A DNA stretch of 64,000 nt from Variovorax guangxiensis (GTDB lineage: Bacteria; Pseudomonadota; Gammaproteobacteria; Burkholderiales; Burkholderiaceae_C): assembly GCF_003952165.1 (NCBI RefSeq), contig NZ_RXFT01000018.1, positions 62,001 through 126,000 on the forward strand, given 5' to 3'. The position numbers and the translations under genes were made by a program. The notes beneath the pieces were generated by a model. The model was not told the DNA's origin. It made no database searches and worked only from the letters and a program-made list of their open reading frames with translations. Shown here in pieces: positions 58,801 to 64,000 of this stretch (its first letter is position 1; every line of letters starts with the position of its first letter).

Positions 58801-61800
58801 CCGGCGAGCAGGCCGACCACGCGCGGCTGCTGCGCGAGGTCGAAGCCGACTTCGGCACCGTCACCGCCATCCACCATCTCTGGTGCCTCGACGAGGTGCC
58901 CGCCGCCGGTCCTCAGGCCGAACTGCTGGAGCGCGGCTTCTTCAGCCTGCTGGCGCTGGTGCAGGCGCTGGATGCGCGCACCACCGCGGCCACCGCCACC
59001 ATGCTGCCCATCGCCATCGTCGCCAACCAGATCGAGGACATCACCGGTGCCGAGGCGCTGTGCCCCGAGAAGGCCACGCTGCCGGCCATGGCCAAGGTGA
59101 TCGGCCAGGAATGCCCGCGCATTCGCTGCCGCGTGATCGACGTGATGCTGCCCGCGCCCGAAAGCGAGGCCGAGAACCTGCTCGTCGAACAGGTTGCCGC
59201 CGAAGCCGCCGCGCTGCGCGACGGGGCCGGCGAGCCGCTGCTGGCGTATCGCGGCGCGCATCGCTGGGCCAAAACTTACGAACCCGCGCCGCTGCCGGCC
59301 GCCGTACGGCCGCGCCTGCGCCGGGAGGGCGTGTACCTCGTCACCGGCGGCCTGGGCGGCGTCGGCCTCGCCATCGCGAAGCATCTGGCGCAGCACTGCC
59401 AGGCCAGGCTGGTGCTGCTCGGCCGCACGGCCATGCCCGAACGCGCGGCGTGGAGCACGCTGGCCGGCGACGCAAACCGGAACGAGGCGCAGAGAACGCG
59501 CCTGCGCCAGCTGCTCGAACTCGAATCGCTGGGCGCGCAGGTGCTGACCCTGTCGGCCGACGTGTCCGACCCGGCACAGGTGCAGGCCGCGCTCGCGCTC
59601 GCGAACGCGCGCTTCGGCGCGCTGCACGGCATCGTCCACGCTGCCGGTGATGCGGGCGGCGGCATCATGGCCCAGCGCACGCGCGCGCAGGTCGACACCG
59701 TGTTCTCCACCAAGGTGCGCGGCACCCGCGTGCTGCTGGACGCGGTGCGCGGCCAGCCGCTGGACTTCGTGCAGTTCTGCTCCTCCATCTCCAGCGTGGC
59801 CGGCGGCCTGGGCATGAGCGACTACGCCGCGGCCAACGCGTATCTCGACGCCGTGGCCGTCGCGCATGCGCGCAGCGGCGGCTACCCGGTCTTCTCGGTC
59901 AACTGGGACGCCTGGCGCGGCCTCGGCATGGCCCAGCACATGGTGGTGCCCGAAGGCATCGGCATGGACGGCCCCGAGGGCGCGCGCACCTTCGAGCGCA
60001 TCGTCAACGGCCCGCCGCGGCCGCAGACCGTGATCTCGACCACCGACCTCGCCGAGCGCCTCGGCCCGCTGGACAACGGCATGCTCGACCTGCTCGATGC
60101 CGAAGGCGCCCAGCCCGCGGCGAGCGGCGCAAGCCATCCGCGCCCCGCGCTGCAGACGCCCTTCGTCGCACCCGAAGGCGAGCTCGCGAACGCGCTGGCC
60201 GCCCTGTGGACCGAGCGGCTGGGCATCGCGCCCATCGGCATGGACGACAACCTGTTCGAGCTCGGCGGCGATTCGCTGGTGGCCATCCAGCTGCTGTCGC
60301 GCATCCGCAAGGCCTACGCCGTCGAGCTGCACCCCAGCGAGTTCTTCAAGGCGCCGACCATCGCGGGGCTGATGGCGCACATGCCTGCGCAGGATGTCGT
60401 GGCGAACCCCGGCAGCGCCGCCTCGAGGGAGATCCCGACCGTGCCGCGCGACGGCCCGCTGCCGCTGTCGCCGATGCAGCGCCGGCTGTGGCTGGTCGAC
60501 CGCCTCACCGACGCAGTCAACGTCTCGGGCCGCGCGGCCTACAACATGTCGGCCGGCCTGGCCCTGCACGGCGAGCTGGACGTCGGCGCGCTGCGCGCGG
60601 CCATCGACGCCATCGTCGCGCGCCACGAAGTGCTGCGCACCGTGTTCGCCGAGGACGGCGAGGGCGAGCCGGTGGCGGTGATCCGCGACCGCGTGAGCCT
60701 GGACATCCCGGTGATCGACGTTCCCGGCGCCGACAAGGCCGAACGTGAGCGCCGCTACGCCGAGCTCTTCGACGAACTCGTGCGCATGCCCTTCGTGCTG
60801 GCCGAGGGCCCGCTGATCAAGGCCACTGTCGCGCGCCTCGGCGAGCGCGAGCATGTGCTGATCCTCGTGGTGCACCACATCGTGTTCGACGGCTGGTCGA
60901 TCGCGGTGTTCGCGCGCGAGCTCGGCGAGTTCTACGAGCGCGCGCTGCGCCGCCAGCCGCTGGCGCTCGCGCCGCTGCCGGTGCAGTACGTGGACTACGC
61001 TGCGTGGTACGAGCGCGCGCTGGCCTCGCCAGCCTTCGGTGCCAAGGCCGGGTTCTGGCGCGACTACCTGCGCGACGCGCCCCAGGTCTCGAGCCTGAAG
61101 CCCGACCACCGGCGCCCGGCCACAGCGTCGCACGCCGGCAGCTCGGTGGTGCTGGAGCTTTCGCCGGCCCTGTCGCAGGCGCTGGGCCGGCTCGCGCGCG
61201 AGTCCGACGCCTCGCTCTTCACGCTGCTGCTGTCCTCCTTCTTCCTGTTCTTCCACCAGGCCTCGGGCGCCGACGACATCGTCATCGGCACCGACGTGGC
61301 GGGACGCGGCCATCCGGACCTGGAGCAGCTGCTGGGCTTCTTCGTCAACGTGGTGCCGGTGCGTTCGCGAATGGAAGGCCGGCCGGCGGATTTCAGTCAA
61401 TGGCTCGCGCGGACGAAGCGACAGACGCTCGGCGCCATGGACCACCAGGACGTGCCCTTCGACCAGATCGTGGAACTCGCGGGCGCGCGCCGCGCGCGCG
61501 ACCGCAATCCGCTGGTGCAGGTGCTCTTCGTCCTGCAGAACACACCGGAGATCCGGTTCGCCATCGAAGGCGCCGAGGTCGAGGTGCTGCCCCAGCAGAT
61601 GAACGAATCCAAGTTCGACCTGGCGGTGTTCGCCAGGCAGCAGGCCGGCGCGCTCACCGTCGAGTGGGTGTACGCCACAGACCTGTACCGGCGGGAAACC
61701 GTCGAGAAGTACGCCGCTTCGTGGCACGCGCTGCTGGAGCGGATCGTCGCAACACCGGGCCTGGCCATCGATGCGCCGGCCACCACCCCTTCGCAGGAGC

Positions 61801-62942
61801 GAATCGACATGAACACCACCACCCGACCCGCAGCCGGCAGCAGCAACAAGATGGACAAGCTCGGCAAGCTTGGGAAACTCGCCAGGGCCGCGCCCGGCAC
61901 CGAGGCCCCGCGCGCCGCCGCGCGCCCCGTGGTCCAGACCTCCTTCCTCGAGCCCGGGGCCGAGTTCCCCATCGTGCTGCAGGCCACCACCGCCGACCTC
62001 GACACCGTGGCCTGGGCGAAGAGCCAGGCCGACTACATCGAGATGCTGGTGGCCAGGCACGGCGGCATCCTGTTCCGCAACTTCGGCCTGAAGACGCCGC
62101 AGGACTTCGAGGCCTTCGCCGAGGCCATCGAGCCCGAGCTGTACGGCAGCTACGGCGACCTGCCCAAGAAGGAGGGCGGCAAGAAGACCTACCGCTCCAC
62201 GCCGTATCCCGAGCGGCAGATGATCCTGTACCACAACGAGAGCTCGCACCTCGACCGCTGGCCGCGCAAGCAGTGGTTCTTCTGCGAGCTGCCCTCGCCG
62301 GTGGGCGGGGCCACGCCCATCGTCGACTGCCGCGAGATGCTGCGCCGCCTGCCGCCCGACATGGTGGCCGAGTTCGAGCGCAAGGAGCTGCTGTACGTGC
62401 GCACCTTCACGCCGGGCCTGGACGTGAGCTGGCAGGACTTCTACAAGACCGAGCGCCGCGAGGACGTGGAAGCCCGCCTCGCCGACGCCGGCATCGCCTG
62501 GCGCTGGCTCGACGGCGACACGCTGCAGACGCGCACCCGCTGCCCGGCGGTGATCCGCCATCCGCTCACGGGCGAGAAGGTGTTCTTCAACCAGATCCAG
62601 CTGCACCACGTGGCCTGCCTGGAGGCGCAGGTGCGCGAGGACCTGCTGGCCATGGGCGGCACCGACCGCCTGCCGCGCAACGTGACCTACGGCGACGGCT
62701 CGCCCATCGCCGACGAGACCATGGCCGTGGTCGGCCGCGTCTACGAGGAATGCGCGGTGCGCTTCGACTGGCGGCAGGGCGACATCGTCATGCTCGACAA
62801 CATGCTCGCCGCCCATGCGCGCGACCCGTACGAAGGGCCGCGCAAGATCGTGGTGGCGATGGGCGCGATGTTCGACCGCGCCGCCTTGGCGGGCGCTGCA
62901 AAGGCCACGGACACCCGCATGGCCGACGAGCAGGGGGCATGA
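55857..62942 (+). CDS. Hybrid PKS-NRPS: KS-AT-KR-ACP-C plus aspartyl beta-hydroxylase
   Basis: A 2361-residue synthase. KS: TECSTSL (Cys190), EAHGTGT (His326), KTNIGH (His367). AT: GHSLGEY (Ser639) with IASHS further on; extender unit not decided. KR: NADPH motif VTGGLGGVG near 1162 and catalytic Tyr1323 in SDYAAANAY. ACP: GGDSL (Ser1473). C domain: HHIVFDG (His1673-1674). No A or PCP follows; instead, after a basic linker, residues ~2030-2340 form a TauD-like Fe(II)/2-oxoglutarate oxygenase with HNE (His2126, Glu2128) and distal His2320. One polyketide extension (beta-hydroxy acid) and one condensation are predicted, with the C-terminal oxygenase hydroxylating aspartate. The start ATG overlaps the previous stop; a longer upstream frame is a shadow of synthase 1. 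Confidence 0.95.
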   Translation: MQDQTPAPEYTGIEIAIVGMAGRFPGAPDVDAFWRNIRDGVESVTVFSDEQLRARGVPERTLADPDYVKAGVLFEGFDQFDAGFFGYSPREAEHLDPQQRIFLECAWEALESAGWQAGAGKGGASVGVYAGDGPNLYLMRHLLPAFGVDAGTGIADMLGLMSGNSAGSLCTRVAYKLDLRGPAVSVQTECSTSLVAVHMACQALLSHDCDMALAGGVWLNLLQEGGYRYQSGAILSPDGHCRAFDAKAAGTVIGSGAGIVVLKRLAEALRDGDTIHAVIKGSASNNDGSDKIGFTAPSVQGQASAIRAAQMVADVPAATVGYVEAHGTGTTLGDPIEMAALTQAFASGGATEKGSCAIGSVKTNIGHLDAAAGVAGLIKAAMALRHRTLPPSLHFEQPNPQIDFANSPFYVNTEARPWPKGDAPRRAGVSSFGIGGTNVHVVLEEAPAIAEQAKDSGWQVLPLSAMSAAATRQAAQRLGAHIEAHPELALTDVAHTLQSGRRAFAHRSAVVADEASAAARMLASGEGVVTASALAPEEPPEVAFLFPGGGTQHANMGLELYRGDTAFREDVDRCCELLRPELGFDLRELLFPAPGAEADADERLFGIALAQPALFVIEYAMAHWWMRRGVRPAVMMGHSLGEYVAACLAGVFRLEDALRVAALRGRLLQSMQPGAMTAVPLSQAELAPFLKDGCDLAAANGEQLSVLSGPIGAIEAAEEKLRAQGHLPRRLHVSIASHSAMTQPLLGELERLIASVPRQAPKIPFVSNVTGKLVTAEQAMSPGYWAQHLRGTVQFVDGLRTLLDVPGRVVLEVGPGETLAGLARQHPKAASAAAVLASQAHPQQRTRNAQQIAQALAGLWLAGVNIDWAACHAGQTRRRVPLPAYPFQRRRYWVDAPDGASAKSPGRKPLDAFYVPAWKRIEAPMPAPASETSGGCVLVYGDGRSFTGHLARHLRSQGHAVAIAQRGESFARNGRAEWALRPGEQADHARLLREVEADFGTVTAIHHLWCLDEVPAAGPQAELLERGFFSLLALVQALDARTTAATATMLPIAIVANQIEDITGAEALCPEKATLPAMAKVIGQECPRIRCRVIDVMLPAPESEAENLLVEQVAAEAAALRDGAGEPLLAYRGAHRWAKTYEPAPLPAAVRPRLRREGVYLVTGGLGGVGLAIAKHLAQHCQARLVLLGRTAMPERAAWSTLAGDANRNEAQRTRLRQLLELESLGAQVLTLSADVSDPAQVQAALALANARFGALHGIVHAAGDAGGGIMAQRTRAQVDTVFSTKVRGTRVLLDAVRGQPLDFVQFCSSISSVAGGLGMSDYAAANAYLDAVAVAHARSGGYPVFSVNWDAWRGLGMAQHMVVPEGIGMDGPEGARTFERIVNGPPRPQTVISTTDLAERLGPLDNGMLDLLDAEGAQPAASGASHPRPALQTPFVAPEGELANALAALWTERLGIAPIGMDDNLFELGGDSLVAIQLLSRIRKAYAVELHPSEFFKAPTIAGLMAHMPAQDVVANPGSAASREIPTVPRDGPLPLSPMQRRLWLVDRLTDAVNVSGRAAYNMSAGLALHGELDVGALRAAIDAIVARHEVLRTVFAEDGEGEPVAVIRDRVSLDIPVIDVPGADKAERERRYAELFDELVRMPFVLAEGPLIKATVARLGEREHVLILVVHHIVFDGWSIAVFARELGEFYERALRRQPLALAPLPVQYVDYAAWYERALASPAFGAKAGFWRDYLRDAPQVSSLKPDHRRPATASHAGSSVVLELSPALSQALGRLARESDASLFTLLLSSFFLFFHQASGADDIVIGTDVAGRGHPDLEQLLGFFVNVVPVRSRMEGRPADFSQWLARTKRQTLGAMDHQDVPFDQIVELAGARRARDRNPLVQVLFVLQNTPEIRFAIEGAEVEVLPQQMNESKFDLAVFARQQAGALTVEWVYATDLYRRETVEKYAASWHALLERIVATPGLAIDAPATTPSQERIDMNTTTRPAAGSSNKMDKLGKLGKLARAAPGTEAPRAAARPVVQTSFLEPGAEFPIVLQATTADLDTVAWAKSQADYIEMLVARHGGILFRNFGLKTPQDFEAFAEAIEPELYGSYGDLPKKEGGKKTYRSTPYPERQMILYHNESSHLDRWPRKQWFFCELPSPVGGATPIVDCREMLRRLPPDMVAEFERKELLYVRTFTPGLDVSWQDFYKTERREDVEARLADAGIAWRWLDGDTLQTRTRCPAVIRHPLTGEKVFFNQIQLHHVACLEAQVREDLLAMGGTDRLPRNVTYGDGSPIADETMAVVGRVYEECAVRFDWRQGDIVMLDNMLAAHARDPYEGPRKIVVAMGAMFDRAALAGAAKATDTRMADEQGA

Positions 62943-64000
62943 GCGTGACGACAGCGACCACAGACAACCCCGAAACCACCTTCGCGCTGAGCCCCGAGCA
63001 GCGCCTCGTGCCCGCCGGCGCGCCCCGCCTGCCGATGCTGGCCGGCATCGAGGGCCCGCTGGACATCGCGCGCCTGCGCATCGCGGTGGAGAGCGTGCTG
63101 CGCGCGCACGGCGCGCTGTGCGCGTCCATCAGGCAGGTGCCGGGCTACCGGGGCCCGCGGCTGCAGTACCACGACGAGATGCCGCCGCTGAAGTGGCAGT
63201 CCGCCGACATGCCCAACGCCTCCGGCGAGGCGGTGGCCGCATGGCTCGACGCCATCAATCGCGAGCCGCTGGCCATGGAGCGCGGCGAACTCGCCAGCGC
63301 CGGCCTCGTGCGCACGGGGGAGGCGCGGCACACGCTCGCGCTGTCGGTGAACCCGCTGGCCGCCGACCGCGAGAGCCTGCGGAACCTCTTCAACCAGATC
63401 GCCATGGCCTATCTGGGCGAGGGCAACATCGATCCGGAAGACATCTTCCAGTACGCGCGTTTCGTCGAATGGCGGCAGGATCTCGTCGAAGGCGAGGACG
63501 CCGCGGAGGGCTGCGCCTACTGGCAGCGCTTCGCGGCGGACGCCGCCACGCTCGCGCCGCCGCGCCTGCATGCGCGGCTCGATGGCGCCGGAGCACCAAC
63601 GGCGCGCTACAAGGCCAGCGACGCCATCGACGCGGCGCTGTCGGCCCGCGTGGCCGAACGCGCGGATGCGCTGGGAGTCGAGCCCGAGACCCTGCTGCAG
63701 GGCGTCTGGTGGCTGCTGCTCGCGCGGCTGGACGGCGGCGCGGGCCGCTTCGTCGGCGGCTGGCAGCACGATTGCCGGCGCGACTACGAGCCGATGCAGG
63801 GCGCGGTCGGCCTGTTCGACAAGGTGCTGCCCGTCGTGGTCGACGTGGCCGCCGATGAGTCCTTCGCGAGCTGGATCGCCCGGCTGCAGGGCACCATGGC
63901 CGCGCACGTCGACGTGCAGGAATACTGGCCCGTCGATACGCCGCCGCTTGCCGCACACACCGTCGTCGGTTTCGCCTCGCACGAGGCGGGCCGCCGCCAT
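62939..64000 (+). CDS. NRPS, N-terminal part, beginning with an interface domain (cut by window end)
   Basis: 354 codons visible, open at the edge. ATG overlaps the previous stop (ATGA). The visible part is condensation-superfamily: FALSPEQRLVPAGAPRLPML, an N-terminal subdomain (RIAVESVLRAHGALCASIRQ), EDIFQYARFVEWRQD in place of the usual QYADYAxWQ, and a second half with LLQGVWWLLLARLDGGAGRF and VGLFDKVLPVVVDV. At the HHxxxDG position it reads SVNPLAADRES, so catalytic His residues are lost. That is the hallmark of the interface domain that partners fused aspartyl beta-hydroxylases. An Asp-activating A domain and PCP should follow outside the window. Confidence 0.88.
   Translation, partial: MSVTTATTDNPETTFALSPEQRLVPAGAPRLPMLAGIEGPLDIARLRIAVESVLRAHGALCASIRQVPGYRGPRLQYHDEMPPLKWQSADMPNASGEAVAAWLDAINREPLAMERGELASAGLVRTGEARHTLALSVNPLAADRESLRNLFNQIAMAYLGEGNIDPEDIFQYARFVEWRQDLVEGEDAAEGCAYWQRFAADAATLAPPRLHARLDGAGAPTARYKASDAIDAALSARVAERADALGVEPETLLQGVWWLLLARLDGGAGRFVGGWQHDCRRDYEPMQGAVGLFDKVLPVVVDVAADESFASWIARLQGTMAAHVDVQEYWPVDTPPLAAHTVVGFASHEAGRRH

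Noticed and set aside
55506..62816. A ~2400-codon open frame on the minus strand opposite the PKS-NRPS gene
   Set aside because: Same cause: third-position G/C bias of the real gene keeps the opposite frame open. No domain can be seen in it.

Overview
The window is high-GC betaproteobacterial chromosome, most like Comamonadaceae and probably Variovorax. This rests on the folC-dedD-cvpA-purF-metZ order, a prfB gene with a programmed frameshift, and the start of a lipopeptide-siderophore NRPS/PKS cluster of the kind known from Variovorax, Acidovorax and Cupriavidus. It carries no rRNA and no CRISPR array. The genus is an inference from gene content, since no search could be run.

Layout. (1) 1-3.6 kb is accessory: two small unknown ORFs, a tight array of eight divergent tRNA genes (882-1644; Leu, Pro, Trp-like, Gln, Asp, Tyr, Cys, Asn), a SIR2 protein without the usual zinc cysteines, and an antitoxin gene beside a 5'-truncated toxin. 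(2) 3.6-9.2 kb is core: tRNA-Thr, fbp, pepN, a HAD phosphatase and prfB. (3) 9.4-15.7 kb is a sulfur or methionine uptake region: one metN-metI pair, three MetQ-type binding proteins, a flavin monooxygenase and a small cupin-like protein. Inverted repeats lie in the gaps. (4) 15.8-23.5 kb is a type VI secretion VgrG island on the minus strand: vgrG, a small membrane protein, DUF2169 fused to pentapeptide repeats, a second pentapeptide protein, DUF3540, and DUF4150 (PAAR-like). (5) 23.8-41.5 kb is mostly housekeeping: hydrolase, aldo/keto reductase, ybaK, plsY, ridA, a retroviral-type aspartic protease, yajQ, murB, argG, ppnP, a YffB-type reductase, folC-dedD-cvpA-purF-metZ and gltX. (6) 41.5-41.9 kb holds host-type tRNAs for Ala, Glu and Asp. 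(7) 42.5-48.3 kb has an HU-like protein with a histone-H1-like tail, a 5'-nucleotidase lipoprotein, membrane and lipid-binding proteins and a ParB-like protein. (8) 48.4-64 kb is an iron-starvation siderophore locus: Fur-box-like site, PvdS/OrbS-type sigma factor, a short FecR-N-terminus-like protein, MbtH, a type II thioesterase, then two giant synthases and the start of a third.

How the siderophore genes fit together. The sigma factor should be made when Fur is derepressed. It would then read a TAAA-N17-CGTC promoter at 49392-49416, just upstream of mbtH. Synthase 1 is FAAL-ACP-C-A-PCP, so a fatty acid is loaded and joined to an amino acid whose A-domain pocket looks acidic. Synthase 2 is KS-AT-KR-ACP-C followed by a fused TauD-like aspartyl beta-hydroxylase. 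The third protein, cut by the window edge, opens with a condensation-like domain that has lost HHxxxDG. That matches the 'interface' domain that partners fused beta-hydroxylases and predicts a beta-hydroxyaspartate ligand for Fe(III).

The least ordinary feature is the tRNA array. Its tRNAs have proper acceptor and T arms and 3' CCA, yet several break bacterial tRNA rules: a Leu(UAG) without a long variable arm, a Tyr with a six-base anticodon loop, and a Trp-like tRNA with an unpaired anticodon stem.
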